A stretch of DNA of 64,000 nucleotides, taken from the NCBI GenBank assembly GCA_002794785.1, contig NBBA01000002.1, positions 434,001 through 498,000 on the forward strand. Direction: 5' to 3'. Both the position numbers and the translations under genes were made by a program. How positions within the stretch are numbered: the first letter of the stretch is position 1; every line of letters begins with the position of its first letter. Below the pieces are notes generated by a model. It was not told the DNA's origin, ran no database searches, and worked only from the letters and a program-made list of their open reading frames with translations. Shown here piece after piece: positions 46,349 to 57,860 of the stretch. The stretch comes from Coniferiporia sulphurascens. Its lineage: Eukaryota > Basidiomycota > Agaricomycetes > Hymenochaetales > Hymenochaetaceae.

Positions 46349-46630
46349 CGAAGTCAATAAAACGAGTCCGCGACGGTGAGGAAGCGGACACATCCAGAGT
46401 AGGTCGTTCGTTGTATTGTCACGCACCCTGTTTAGAAGCATGGATTTCCTTTCTATAAAGTTTGAAGGTGCAGTCGATTCTCTTTTGTGTGTAGGATGTG
46501 TCCTCCGGTCAATCTACATTCTACAAGAAGTAAAAAGATAGCCGGAGTAACCGAGAGAGTTGCACTGGCAGTCAAGAGTGGTTTACCAACTTATCTATGA
46601 ACGACTCTGAAAAATCCTTGTTATTTTCCG
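46349..46630. other. Intergenic, nothing recognised
   Basis: 3' flanks of convergent genes. Confidence 0.5.
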
Positions 46631-49390
46631 TCACGACACGAGCCCTCTTTGCTGGGCTAAACAAACCCTCCATTTCCCTTGATTTTTTACGGACTCCTGC
46701 CCGCTCCTGATTTTCCTTAGCCGGTTCTGAAACCATACCTCACAAAAAGTAGACCAGTATCCACAGTTCATGGAGCTGTGTTCCCATACGCACGACTTCG
46801 GCCACCATGATGCTTGTTCGAGTTGCGGTCCGTATCCTGTTATACAATAAGGATGAGGATGAGAATAAGCACACTCACGTTTGACCTTACCAGTATACAT
46901 TTTGTAGATGCCGCAGAGCAACTCCTCGTCCTCGTCCGTAAGCGTGTCATCCCACCAGCATTGCCGGTTTTTGGAAACGTCCAGTGTTTCGTAAACCTTA
47001 TCTGCAGCTTCTGATGAGGGCCCGGCCAAAACCACTTCAATTGCCGATTCCAACCCAATTGCCTCGATGACCACCCGCCGGATGATGCCACCTTTCATTA
47101 TAGCGGCACGGACACGAGGATTTGTCTGTGCGAAATCGGCCACCCTTTTTTCGTATGCTGCATAGTCGCTTAAGTCTAAACGGCTATTATTGTGTCGCCA
47201 ACCGAGGTCTTTGATCCGTCGTTCCGTCCTAGACGATTGTCCTCGTGCAGGAGGCGTACAGACTACAGTGTTGATTGGAACACCTCTTTCGACGAAGTAT
47301 TGACAGACGTTCCAAACCCGATCATGGCATGACCGCATACATTCAAGTGTGGCGACTGGATCTGTGACCGTCAGGACCCACGGCAAAGTATGGGTCGTAG
47401 TTGGGCGCAGCGCGTATACCTTGATGTCTTCTTGTACCATTTTCCGTGTATCCTCTTTTCAGAAGTAACGACGGTGATGCAGAACCTCTACGCGAAAATG
47501 CGGATTGCATTTGGGCAGCAAATACGCTTCGCTTTCGGGGGCTAGATCGAATAGTACAGATGAAACATTGTTAATGTTCCCCTCGCAGTCGCGGATATCT
47601 TGTATAAGTCTGGCAATGTCTTTTTTGACAATCTCGGACTCGGTGTCACTACTGAAGTGCGGACTGAAGTGCATCGATAGGCTTGTTGTGGACCACGACA
47701 ATGGCGCATCCTCCTTTACATCAGCCTTAAAGTCGAACCGGTGTATAAAGCCAAATCGTACAGTTGCGACTGTACAAATATCGTCAAAAGCCAACCGTTT
47801 GAAGTCGACTTCAAGGGCTGATTGTTGGCGAATACCCTCAATGAACACATGAGGATCCATAACTTTGTTCGACCTTGAATCTTTCATTCGCAAGCAGTGT
47901 GCCTCGGCCCGCAGACTTTCCGCCGATACTTGTTCATCCGAAACGTCGCTACCGGAGTCGTTACTAGGATCATGAATTTTAACCGATGGGTCGAACGCTT
48001 CGCATAGATCCCATTCGTTACGGAAAGCATCGAAGCGCATCTGTGTTTTTGAGTACATTTTCCAGACATCTTTTACCTCCCCCCGGGGACAGAGAGACCG
48101 TACGCATTGATCGGGAAGAACTTCTTTCCATTCGAACACTATTGCCCCCTTCTTTCCAGGAGGAAGCTTTTCCAGCGCCTGCTTCTCTCGGTCGAGACGA
48201 GCCTTTTTTGCATCGGGTGTTTCGTATTCCAAACGGACTGCATTCGACACCTCCCTCCTCTGAAAGAAAGCTTGTAGTGTCTCCCCTTCATTCTGACCGG
48301 TGTTTGCGAAGGGAACGATAGCCAGTGACCCGGCTGCTGTTACGTCCGGCGGTTTTTCTCCGACATCCGCTGTTAGGTTAAGGAGTTCTGAATGACTAGG
48401 TCGCACAATTTGGTACCATTCATGTTCATGTAAGTACTGCGTATCTTCGACGTTCCAGTAGAACCACACAGGCATGCCCATCCGGATGAAAGAACGTATC
48501 TTCTCCAAGAATTTGCAGGATTCAAGGGATACAATGATGCCTGTCCTTCGCGTTTGGTAATCCGCGATTTGGCTTAACATGATGTCCTGTAGCCAAACGG
48601 CGTGCACTTTTCCTGAATCCTGCAGCTGCCGGGCCCATAGGTCCTCGTGCCAGCCATTTTGCATTGCGTACATCCTATGCAGCATAATGAGACCCGTGGT
48701 CTCCGCCATGAGGTGTAGGAAAGCATTGCGGGAGCGTTTTGCGATCGATCGAGCCCTGGACGCCGTTGTGTGTTTTTCGTCGTAATCAAAGGATGACGGC
48801 AGTCTCGGTGCTTGCCATTCTAAGGGCCAGACATCCAGATTAGAAGGCAGGCTCTGGTATAAGTAAGACGTCAGTGCCGTAATTCCTTCCTCTAACATCT
48901 TCCACTGGCTCCTTAACGCGTTTGCTAGGACAAAACGATCTCCTTCTTTTTCCACTGGGAAGAGCATAGATGTAGATTTCAGCCTTCCAAGGATGGGTCC
49001 TTCGAACATGGGATTAACAGGAATCCAACCCATAAACGGGTACTTGTTAGATGCCCACGTCGTCATCGGCATATTGTTTGTGTCAGGCCAGTTTTCACTA
49101 CCTTTGTCCGGAAGATATGGGACGTAGTTAGCATTGTAAGCGACATACACGTTACCGTCTTTCTCCAAAATAGCCCTCTTTTCGGGAAACAAACAGGGTT
49201 GAGGACAGCGAGCTGGCGGCATGCTCGTATCCCTGGAGCCAGGAGTCCTTTCAAGTTGTCCCCGGGAGAACAAAATATACTTGCTATCAGATCTATTGAC
49301 GTGGCCGGCGTAGGTGATGATGGAAATCAATTGTGGCTTTTGAATTATGGAGCGCCAAGGAGCTTGTGAGCATATGCTATGAGCTAATGT
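46631..49390 (-). pseudogene. Large Agaricomycete hypothetical protein, broken by TGA
   Basis: A single frame runs on the minus strand from about 49390 to 46631 (about 900 codons), interrupted by one in-frame TGA at 47459-47461. Six codons after it the same frame continues (DIKVYALRPTTTHTLPWVLT). A 5' ATG is absent: the open frame begins without a start and reads APWRSIIQKPQLI before ITYAGHVNRSDSKYI. Landmarks include FPEKRAILEKDGNVYVAYNA, NKYPFMGWIPVNPMFEGPIL and, after a small in-frame intron near 46881-46829, EQASWWPKSCVWEHSSMNCG and WFQNRLRKIRSGQ. The family recurs in Agaricomycete genomes but has no known function. LTR debris begins 400 bp upstream, which may explain loss of the 5' end. 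Confidence 0.65.
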
Positions 49391-49781
49391 CTCGTGACGT
49401 TACACCCTTTGGACTGATCGCTTGTATAACCGGCGATGAAGATGTCGCACCCGAGCAGGAATGTCAGCCTCTCAAGTCAGCCTGAGGATCCGATCGATAT
49501 TGGACTGACTTCAGCCGGAAAAAGGACCGATTTCTAGCTGGTATTTGATCGGCTTTTTGGCGATGCGTACAGCGCAGTTTGGTCGTGATCGTCAAAGTGA
49601 AACGGGTGTTGACTTCGAAATCGAACGACCTGTTTATTCCCGATGCCGTTTGGTAGAGGGTTCTGTAAGGACAAAATTCAGGGTTTTCGAGTATGACTAA
49701 GTAACCTAACTTCAACCCTTTTTTACTGTGTTTGTCCACACCTGCTTTATAAAGTGATTTTTCTTCATGGAATCTGCCATT
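49391..49781. other. Boundary between host sequence and the second transposon island
   Basis: No gene recognised. The minus-strand frame reaching 49850 overlaps the LTR and is not supported. Confidence 0.4.
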
Positions 49782-50338
49782 TGTTCTGTTTTTCTTTACT
49801 TTTCCCTTACTGCACTGACTCACTTCCTCTTCATCATCATCAGTCAGCACAACTCACCTGTTTCTCTTCATTACTCATCCTTATTCGCATTGCACCATAA
49901 GATGCCATGATGATGCCATATTGCACTGTCATGACATGCTTTGCTTACTGATCACCTTACTTGTATTACCAAGACATTCCTTGGGTTTCCATGACCTTCC
50001 ATAGCCATGTAAACAACCTTACAACAGGCTGCTACAGTAGCAAACACATAGTGTAGCATATAAGCATGTAACTTAGGTAGCACAAGTCCTAAGCTTGTGC
50101 TCTTTGTTCATACAAGCCCATTATATGCACCTCACAGTCCACTGTGTGGTCTACCCAGTATCCAGTCACTTCGTTGTAACCCAACCTCTCTAAAGACACT
50201 GAGTACCTTCTCGATGATCAGGAAGCCCCACTGTCGATCCACTTCATTACCAGCATCAGGAAGCCCCATTGCCATCACTCCCAGCCTTGATGATCAGGAA
50301 GCCCCAACGTTGATCACCATGTAACCATTGAGCTTAAC
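49782..50338 (+). mobile_element. 5' LTR of a Ty3/Gypsy-type element, family A
   Basis: 557 bp, TGTTCTGTTTTTC...GAGCTTAACA. It aligns along its length with the solo A LTRs but is more diverged at its start. It is in the same orientation as, and 113 bp upstream of, the gag-like ORF, so it is interpreted as that element's 5' LTR. The sequence after it (CTAGCACAAGC) does not show a familiar TGG-type primer-binding site. No matching target duplication could be assigned because the 3' end is missing. Confidence 0.7.
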
Positions 50339-50450
50339 ACTAGCACAAGCTTTCCCAAATTTTTTTTGCTGATGTACCCAACATCCAAGCACCAACCCTC
50401 TGCCCAACCTGTCTTTCAAGCAACCTGTCCCATCTCCCACCTCCACCCTC

Positions 50451-51445
50451 ATGGGCAGCACCTGGGACAATGACCTCAAGTGTTTCAAAAAGAAGCAGAC
50501 CAACTCAAATGACTACGACTACTACTTGTGGTTACAGAACCAGCACGGGGATTACCAGTGGTTAAAGGCTCTCGACACAGACAATGCCAGCTTAACCTTC
50601 AAAACCAACGTACCTAACTACTGCAAGTGTTACAATTTTCCTTTACTTTCCCCTTACTGTGCTGACTCACTTCCTCTTCGTCATCATCAGTCAGCGCAAA
50701 TCCCCCATTTCTCTGCCTTACTCATCTTTATTCGTCTTGCATCATAAGATGCCATGATGACGCCTTATTGCATCACCATGACGTGCTTTGCTTACTGATC
50801 ACCGTACTTGTATTACCAAGGCCTTCCTTGAGTTTCCATGACCATCCATAGTCTGGTAAAACACACCTAACCAAGTCGCTACAGTAGCAAACATATAGAG
50901 TAGCATATAAGCATGTAACTTCAGTAGCACAAGTCCTAAGCTTGTGCTCTTTGTTCATACAAGCCCATTATCTGCCACCACCAGTTTACTGTGTGCCACT
51001 GTGCCACTAGTTGCTTCATTGTAACCCGACTACACTCAGAAGCCTACTGCATACCTATCACCAATCAGGAAGCCCCACTGACGATCCCCCTTGACTTACG
51101 ACATCGAGGAAGCCCCATTGTCACCACCATCAGCATCGACGATCAGGAAGCCCCAATGTTGATCACCATGTAACCATTGAGCTTAACAGCAAGCTTTTCC
51201 CCTGCCTCAAAACTCCTGAATTAACCAGATCATCCACGAAACAAACCATGTCATCCAACACACCAGTCCCCAAAGAAATCAACCTTGTGCATCCCAACAC
51301 TTTCGATGGGGACTGCAAGTACACCAGACACTTCCTCTCAAGCTGTGAAGCATACCTCCACATCAACCGTCATGTCTATGATACTGACAAGTTGAAGATC
51401 AACTTCGTTCTCTCCTATATGCAGACAAGCACCGCCAGAGACTGG
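50451..51445 (+). pseudogene. Gag of a Ty3/Gypsy-type retrotransposon, truncated
   Basis: ATG 50451 (MGSTWDNDLKCFKKKQTN) reads to 50627, is broken by a solo LTR (50628-51193 with duplication), and continues in the same frame from 51194 (LFPCLKTPELTRSS) through MSSNTPVPKEINL and FDGDCKYTRHFLSSCEAYLH to YMQTSTARDW at 51445. There LTR C4 cuts it off. The F-D-G-D...F-L-S-S-C...Y pattern is typical of Gypsy gag capsid domains. No zinc knuckle, protease or polymerase is left in the window. Confidence 0.78.
50628..51188 (+). mobile_element. Solo LTR, family A, inside gag
   Basis: 561 bp, TGTTACAATTTTCC...GAGCTTAACA, flanked by GCAAG (50623-50627 and 51189-51193). Excision restores a continuous gag frame. 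A TATA-like GCATATAAGC lies near 50903, followed by AAGCTTGTGCTC. It belongs to the same family as the element's own 5' LTR, so a related element inserted into it. Confidence 0.92.
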
Positions 51446-52074
51446 TGTTAGTAAATTGATGAAAATTGTGATCGCCGGATCAATGGATTAGCAAGATCAA
51501 CATGGCAAGACCCATAACTCTAATTGATACAAGGAATCTATGCCAATGCTGTAAAGATGCAGATCAAGTAGCATGGAAAGTGTTTAACATTGCATGTGCA
51601 ACAGTAGGACGGAATGCAGGATATGATAACTGTCAAATTATATTCAATCATACTACAAGGGAACAACAAGTGGCGGAAAGGCTAGAAGTAATAATTGAAC
51701 ATAGAGCGACTATGTTTTCATACCAATTGAATAGATATGTAATCAGTGCTTATACAAGAACCAAGATTTATAATCAGCCACATAATGAATTATGTTATCA
51801 AAGGGCGGTTATTACATCAACCGATTATGCAGAAGCGGCACACCAAATAGTTCATACTATCAATAAACAATTACAAGAACAACTATTCACATACAAAGCC
51901 GACTTCATGGCCAAAGGACACACAACAGTAGATCAAAAGGAACCAAATCTAAGACAGGAGTTAGTACCAATAGATAAAGAGATTACAATATGATGGTTCA
52001 ATGATGAACCTTCATATAGAGTCACACCAGGGTATAGCAGGATAACAAATATAAATGCTATAGGACCAGAAGAG
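51446..52074 (+). mobile_element. LTR family C (copy 4), 5' part only
   Basis: It starts TGTTAGTAAATTG directly after the gag frame (left flank ACTGG) and follows the C consensus for 629 bp. It is cut at ATAGGACCAGAAGAG by LTR E. Its 3' half is nowhere downstream in the window and no ACTGG partner is found, so the copy was truncated, probably during an exchange involving E. Confidence 0.85.
51502..52074 (+). pseudogene. LTR-C embedded ORF, copy 4 (longest open copy)
   Basis: MARPITLIDTRNLCQCCKDA start. This copy has CAA (Gln) where copies 1, 2, 3 and 5 have TGA, so the frame is open for 163 codons (QKEPNLRQELVPIDKEITI) to a TGA that is TGG in copies 2 and 3. It then continues in frame (WFNDEPSYRVTPGYSRIT) until cut by LTR E. 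It shows that the reading frame past codon 145 belongs to the protein. Confidence 0.75.
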
Positions 52075-52086
52075 TGTTAGGAATTG

Positions 52087-52845
52087 ATGAATAAGCTTGC
52101 TTACAAGCTTAGACAACAATACCAGCGACTACCAATACAGGAAGGGACTCCCACAGAGACTATCCAGCAATCATTCAACATGGGGACAGAACTAACTAGA
52201 AAACCAGGACTTCTTGGGAACATCAGGCCAATCACGATGCTCAAGCGACCACTAAAGACTCTTGACCCATCAATACTCTGCCACCAATGCCGGACCACAT
52301 ACAATCAATCATGGGAAGCATTTAACACAGTAATAACCAAATGCTTTTACATGGCAGGGTACACGAACTGCCAGGTAACTACAGATCACGCTGTGGACCC
52401 TATAGGCAATGGCACGGAGGTCAGGGTAACACACATGATACAAATGTACATCTTTGATGTACAGGAGTTTTTGCACAATGTCCATGTCTAGACAATAGTG
52501 AACCCGCACATACATGACAAGGAATGTGACCTACAAGTGGTCTCAGGATCCTTCCCATACAGGACGTTGCAGGATAACACATTCCTAGCTAATGCTCACC
52601 AATTATGCGCAAAGGTAATCACCCTCTTCGAGAATCTATCAGCAAAGGGATCAACGACTGCCGATCAACAGATCGGCAATGTTAATCTTTATGTGATAAC
52701 ACTATAGTTATCAAATGGATCACCCCCGGCGCCACCTCCAGGATACACGCGACGTATTGCTAGGATAAATCACATTAATGAACTGCCGGATAACATGATT
52801 GATGACAGGACACCAACTGAAAGGTACCCGCCTATGGACCTTTAG
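52087..52845 (+). pseudogene. LTR-E embedded ORF, diverged homologue of the LTR-C ORF
   Basis: One frame of 253 codons with two internal TAG stops (52489-52491 and 52705-52707), ending at TAG 52843-52845. About 50 extra N-terminal residues precede the region homologous to family C: LCHQC (CxxC), SWEAFN, MAGYTNCQ, then NAHQLCAKVITLFENL, SAKGSTTADQQ, PPGYTRRIARIN and IDDRTPTERYP. These line up in the same order with LCQCC, AWKAFN, NAGYDNCQ, EAAHQIVHTI, AKGHTTVDQ, TPGYSRITNI and VDDRTPERTP in family C, while the DNA is too different to align easily. This is the best evidence that the LTR ORF was once under protein-level selection. Confidence 0.7.
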
Positions 52846-53143
52846 CCGATATCGCATTATGCGATTAAGCCACACTCGGCAGGAACTGAAGCACTTACCG
52901 AAGCCAGCCACAAACTCTAAAAAGACAATTGTCCAAGTTGACAGGATAACATGGAGGAACCAGTACAGGAGGCCAACGAGACAAGTCAACGACTTACCAA
53001 TCATCAAGCTGTTAGGCAGCATCTCAACAAGAAGCCACTGGCACATAAGTCTACAGGGTAGCGTGCAGAACAGTGGGGCGACATGCACAGCCTAAGTGTC
53101 ATGGTGAAGTCATTATGACACCATATGACTTCACTATGAGCTC

Positions 53144-53199
53144 AGTGGAGCCTAGTGGAGCATAGTGGAGCACATGATGTGCAGTGGAGCTCAGTGGAG
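53144..53199 (+). repeat. AGTGGAG direct repeats in U3 of LTR E
   Basis: AGTGGAG occurs at 53144, 53154, 53164, 53183 and 53193, at 10-bp steps apart from one 19-bp step, with related GTGGAGC copies up to about 53360. The helical phasing suggests a clustered factor-binding site (enhancer-like), or a simple repeat. Confidence 0.6.
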
Positions 53200-53366
53200 C
53201 ACCAACAGCCAATTGTAGATAGTTATTTCTCATATGATCCTCTAATGAGGTCATTTGCACTGGTACACAGCTCCAAGTCAGTGGAGCTTATGACGACACT
53301 GTGAGACGTCATAGCTCCAACTGCAGAGCCTTGTGGAGCATCTGCTTTCAAGCGGAGCTTCTTTTT

Positions 53367-54712
53367 TGTTAGTAAATTGATGAAAATTGTGATCACTGGA
53401 TTGACAGATTAGCAAGATCGACATGGCAAGACCCGTAAATTTAATCAATACCAGGAACCTATGTCAATGCTGTAAAGATGCAGATCAAGTAGCATGGAAA
53501 GCATTTAACATTGCATGTGCAATGGTAGGACAGAATGCAGGATATGACAACTGTCAAATTATATTTGATCATACTACAAGGGAACAACAAGTGGCGGAAA
53601 GGCTAGAAGTAATAATTGAACATAGAGCAACTATGTTTTCATATCAATTGAATAGATATATAATCAGCACTTACACCAGAACCAAGATTTATAATCAGCC
53701 ACATAATGAATTATGTTATCAAAGGGCAGTTATTACATCAACCGATTATACAGAAGCAGCACACCAAATAGTTCATACTATCAATAAACAATTACAAGAA
53801 CAACTATTCACATACAAAACCAACTTCATAGCCAAAGGACACACAACAGTAGATTGAAAGGAACCAAATCAAAGACAGGAGTTAGTGCCAATAGACAAGG
53901 AGATTATAATACGATGGTTCAATGATGAACCATCATATAGAGTCACACCCAGTTATAGCAGGATAACAAATATAAATGCTATAGGACCCAAGGAGCTCTT
54001 TATGCCAGTAGATGATAGGACACCAGAATGAACCCCTTTCAACATATCAATGGAAATGACTCAAGATTAGTCTACAATAATAAGTAACAAGCCACAACAA
54101 GATAAGATTAAGAAGGCTAGCATAATTGCTGAGCCACACAAGTATATCTAAGCGTTCAGCTAAGAATAGCCAATGGAAGCATGGTGATCAATTAAAGATG
54201 TGATTGATGGGAACCAAGTATAGCGCATCACACAGCAGAACCAATTAGGAAATAAGGAGAAGCATCATAGGTATAGTAGTATCCGAGAATGGTTAACTTA
54301 GGTATTATACTGTATGACTCAATGGAAACTCAGGGAAGGTTCTGGCATAAGATAAAGATAGCACGGTAGGCTGTAGAACGTACCAGAATATGTAACTGAC
54401 TCATAAGAAGTTAAGAATAGTAAATAGCATGTACAGGATTGTACTGGAACATTCTTATGACTTATAAATCAAGAGTAGTATGTTGTAGTAGCTACCAGAA
54501 CATAGTAAATAAGCTACAACATGTAGGGTATAAAAGCCCAACATAAAATTGCAGTAAAAAGCAGTTTAATTCATCTCTTGTCTCTTACCACCATCATCAG
54601 CTCTAACACTCTAGTGAGTGAAGGGTACCAAGCCTACTCTAAACTAACTAGTATTATTGTGTGAATCTGTTATCACTTGTTTCTAACCCTTAATCAGGGA
54701 GCAAATCTAACA
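53367..54712 (+). mobile_element. Solo LTR, family C (copy 5), inside LTR E
   Basis: 1346 bp, TGTTAGTAAATTG...ATCTAACA. The right flank is TTCTT (54713-54717). The left flank is TTTTT, or TTCTT if a short T-run expansion precedes the LTR, so the duplication is imperfect. Excision rejoins the two parts of LTR E. TATAAAAG lies at about 54530. Confidence 0.88.
53423..54070 (+). pseudogene. LTR-C embedded ORF, copy 5 (two TGA codons)
   Basis: 216 codons in one frame: open to TGA at codon 145, then open again to a second TGA in PE-TGA-TP (CGA in copies 2 and 3), ending at TAG 54068-54070. It keeps LCQCC. At the WW position it reads CGA TGG where others have TGG TGG or TGA TGG. Confidence 0.75.
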
Positions 54713-54901
54713 TTCTTCATGTATATAAGGAGGGCCTAGACCAGCCTAGACCCCCAGTTTAATTCACCTTCTCAATTCTCTCAGACTTCTCCTGAGCGAA
54801 GTACCAACATCTACTGACTTATTCTTGACTCAATCACATGCCTCAACTCTATCTCAACTACTTGTTCCATCAGCTAACCACAGTTACCCTTGGTCCTAAC
54901 A

Positions 54902-55620
54902 GCGAGGGCCCCTAGTGCGGAGTCATGGAAACATTGTTGTAGGGTGATGGCCTGGGTGTGGGGGGGGAAGTCCATGGGGGGGGCAGGGAGGGAGTAGGCA
55001 GAGTGGATGTCCTGTGCCAACTGGTCATCAGCAGCTTCGTTGCTGAGGTAGGGGTCCTCACAGTTGTTGGCGTAGAATGCAGGGACTGGGGAGGGATGAG
55101 GTGGGCCTGGAGTGGGTGAGGTGGGAGAATGTGGGTGGGTAGAAGGGTGGGAGGAGATGGAATAGGGGTTAGGAAGGCGACAAGGGGTTTCAAAGTCCAT
55201 AGAGTGCTCCAAAGGGGAGCCTGGAAGGTCAGTAGGGAACAAATTGGTAGGAAATACAGTAGTATGTAGGGGATCCAGGGAAGAAGTAGGAGGCAAAGGG
55301 GGGAGCGATGTGGACTGGGGGGTAGGCCCAAACTGGGTAAAAGTGGGGGTGCCGGGAGGGAGAGCCATCAGGGGAGAAAGGAGGGTAAAGGGGAGAGGAT
55401 GAGGGGATAAGGAAGTGGATGAGGGGAAAAGAGGAAAAGTGTAACTGAGACACTGTGTAGATGCAAGAGGGGGGGAATACTAAGTGGAGCGAGGGCTCAC
55501 AGCGACTAGAGGCTCTGGCAAAGGGGCAGCAGAAACTTGGGTGGGATGGTGGTGGTAAGAGGGAAAGGGACGATGTGCTAGTGCCGGGCTGTGACGCGGC
55601 CGTGGAGTTTGGAAGAAGTT
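54902..55620 (-). other. Pro/Ser/Thr-rich frame, probably transposon-derived
   Basis: A minus-strand frame from 55368 to the edge of LTR E is rich in Pro, Ser, Thr and His, then becomes less biased (NNCEDPYLSNEAADDQLAQD). It is cut by the LTR E border. The composition and position suggest a gene of another mobile element, not identified. Upstream to about 55620 the sequence stays purine-rich on +. Confidence 0.4.
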
Positions 55621-56700
55621 GCGCTTTTTTGATAGAATAATTTAGGAGCTATAAAGAAATACCTTCAAGTCCACCACCGATACTTATTCTTACCCTTTCC
55701 GGGATGGTTTCGCAAGCTGGACTTTGTACAGTGCGTTTTCTGCGTCTTGAAGTAATGAAGAGCTTGGCACATACTTCCGTAGCCAAACGATCTTTTTCCT
55801 CCAAAGAAGCCCGAAAGTCGGAGTACTGCTTGGCCGCTCGACGCCTGATACAACACCGGAGCAAGCTTGTGACCGGCGCAACACAAGTTCACTGATAACA
55901 CCTGTTCGCATTGCCGTACTGTACTCAAGCAGGAATTTCGTGTGGAAGACCCAGCAGCACTTTGAACCTCGAAAACAACACGCCGTTTACATTCGGCCTG
56001 CGCGCATAGCCGTGCCGAGCATGTGCAAAGGTATCTAGGTTATTAACTATGATTCTTGAAGGTCACCCTAATCCTGTATCTCCAGTGCCCCCACCCTAGT
56101 CCGAGCTTGTTGTGAAACGACAAGTTTGAAAGCATACAGAAAAGTAGTTCTTAATTGCAAAAAAGCAGATTGGAGAGCATGAACAAGACCTAGCAAGATA
56201 ACGGAAACTTGGTCCCCGGCGCGCCTGCAGATGAGTAGGGAGATTTTGGTCCGGATTGTGTATGACTCCAATGTCGACGACCGAATTCGGGCGAATAGCT
56301 GCTCTTCCGCTTGGCAACCTTTCTCAATAATTTTTGGACATCTTTGCCACACTTCGCCTTAATTTGCTATGTATTACGATCACATCGTATATTTGCTGGC
56401 TGGAGCACCTTCGCTCCACACTGCTCTTACGTCAGGATTATCCCATGTAATGGGCATTTTTACTCAAAACCCCATGTCTTCCTCAGGCTTGGAAAACACG
56501 ATTCCTGAGGTGGGTTCCCAGCAATCCTACATAGGGTTACACTGTATTGGGTGCAGTTCCGAATCCTTCGGCTGGAGTTCTGTACGGCACTCACATAGGT
56601 CACGTGACCTCCCGTTTTTCGGAGTTGCCTCATCTCAAGGTGGGTATGCTTCGCTTTCGCTTACACTCCATCGCCTAGCATCTGTTGCTCGACGCAACGG
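55621..56700. other. Unassigned region
   Basis: Three overlapping minus-strand frames at 55649-55928 and two at 56068-56352. The most protein-like are at 55864-55649 (RRRAAKQYSDFRASLEEKDR) and 56352-56068 (IIEKGCQAEEQLFARIRSST). They could be exons of the gene upstream at 57.8 kb, but joins are not evident. Confidence 0.3.
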
Positions 56701-57860
56701 ACGTTCATCTGACGTTATTTAGGGCAATGATCCTGTCAGACCAGAGAAACCATGTCGTCTTCCGCACTCAATCCCCTTCCGGACGCATATAGCCTGGGCC
56801 CACTTTTTCGGCACAACAAGTGAAGTCTAGCAATTCTTGCACTTGGACGGACGAGTATCCAGCCTTCTTTTCTTGACAAGCATGTCCACGCAGTTTCTCG
56901 GTGCTCTTCGTCTGAGTTATCCCGATGAAGCTGACGTCTCCATTCAGGGCAAGGGGTCGTGAGAACTGATAGCCTTTGCATTACGGCATTATAAAGTAAC
57001 GCGAAGCAAAGCACTTTTCCTATTCCTCCCAGCTAGAGAGTCGCCACTTGCCTTGAAACAGCGCATATAGTGTGCAGAGTCTAGAGGTACCGCGCCTATG
57101 GCCACAAATGAACAGATCAGGGCGTCCCAGGTATCAAAGATCTTCGGAAGCCTAGCTTCCAAGCCTCCATAATTTTGAAATGGCAGCGCGGAGTGCAAAG
57201 TTGAGCAAACCAAATGCCGACGAAGTGCTTATACCATCCCCTCCTGTCCTCCCGCGGCAATTTGATCGCTGCTTACGGGCTTTACAAAAACGTGTAAAAG
57301 CGGGTCTGTTTTGCCACGAGCGAAAGAATGCCCGGGTAAGAAGGAGCGGAGAAAGCAGAGAGAAGGTCCAAAAGTCTGCGAAGCCTCCCGGTCTCCGAAA
57401 CCAAGCCCGAAACCAAGTATAAGTAGGGTACAAAGTAAAAGAGAGCTTCCTTGAAGTGATGACATAGCCTCGCGCTCGGAAAGAAACAGGCTTAGGGGCA
57501 CGAAACGAATGCTCACCAGCGACCAGGCCTCGAACTACGACGCATACCATGCCAGCGACCAGCCCGAGGAAGAAACGTGAACCTATTACGTCTCTTTTCG
57601 GACTATCATTCCAAGTCAGGGGCGGCGCGTGCCCAGGAGCTCCGAAGGATATGCTAGTGAAATCATCTCGCAACTGCGTCAACAGCGAATACGGCCCACC
57701 AGCTAGCCAGGTGGGGGCAGCTAGATAGCAGGTGTATTCGTACAGCGTCATAAAAGAGTGCACACTTCCAGTGCCGTAGCCGTTCATTGAACCCCAGGTT
57801 CCAGAGATGGTGTCGCAAGCTGTGAGAATGATGGTCCTGGGGACAGAGCAAGTTGGACGT
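56701..57860 (-). CDS. Hypothetical multi-exon protein
   Basis: The minus-strand exon from about 57830 to 57513 is clearly protein-like (MNGYGTGSVHSFMTLYEYTC, PTWLAGGPYSLLTQLRDDFT, SPKRDVIGSRFFLGLVAGMV) and ends at a GTGAGC donor. Further likely exons are FDTWDALICSFVAIGAVPLD (about 57145-57050) and LNGDVSFIGITQTKSTEKLR (about 56960-56890). I do not recognise the family; a hydrophobic stretch (FLGLVAGMVCVVVRGLVA) may be a membrane segment. The model is incomplete. Confidence 0.4.

Larger units (their letters stand above)
52075..54901 (+). mobile_element. LTR family E, relative of C, hosting copy C5
   Basis: It starts TGTTAGGAATTGATG at 52075 and ends TGGTCCTAACA at 54901; net of C5 it is about 1476 bp. 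The 3' part after C5 has GTATATAAGGAGG at about 54720 and CCCAGTTTAATTCACC, which parallel TATAAAAG and GCAGTTTAATTCATC in family C, so the two LTR families share a layout. The flanks AAGAG (52070-52074) and GCGAG (54902-54906) do not match, which suggests recombination rather than simple insertion. U3 has five AGTGGAG repeats at 53144-53199. Confidence 0.75.

Noticed and set aside
46631..47440. Independent 269-aa gene downstream of a 623-aa gene on the minus strand
   Set aside because: Same frame, only six codons after the TGA; one broken gene is simpler.
50339..50360. tRNA primer-binding site after the 5' LTR
   Set aside because: The sequence after the LTR does not start with TGG and I could not match it to a tRNA 3' end.
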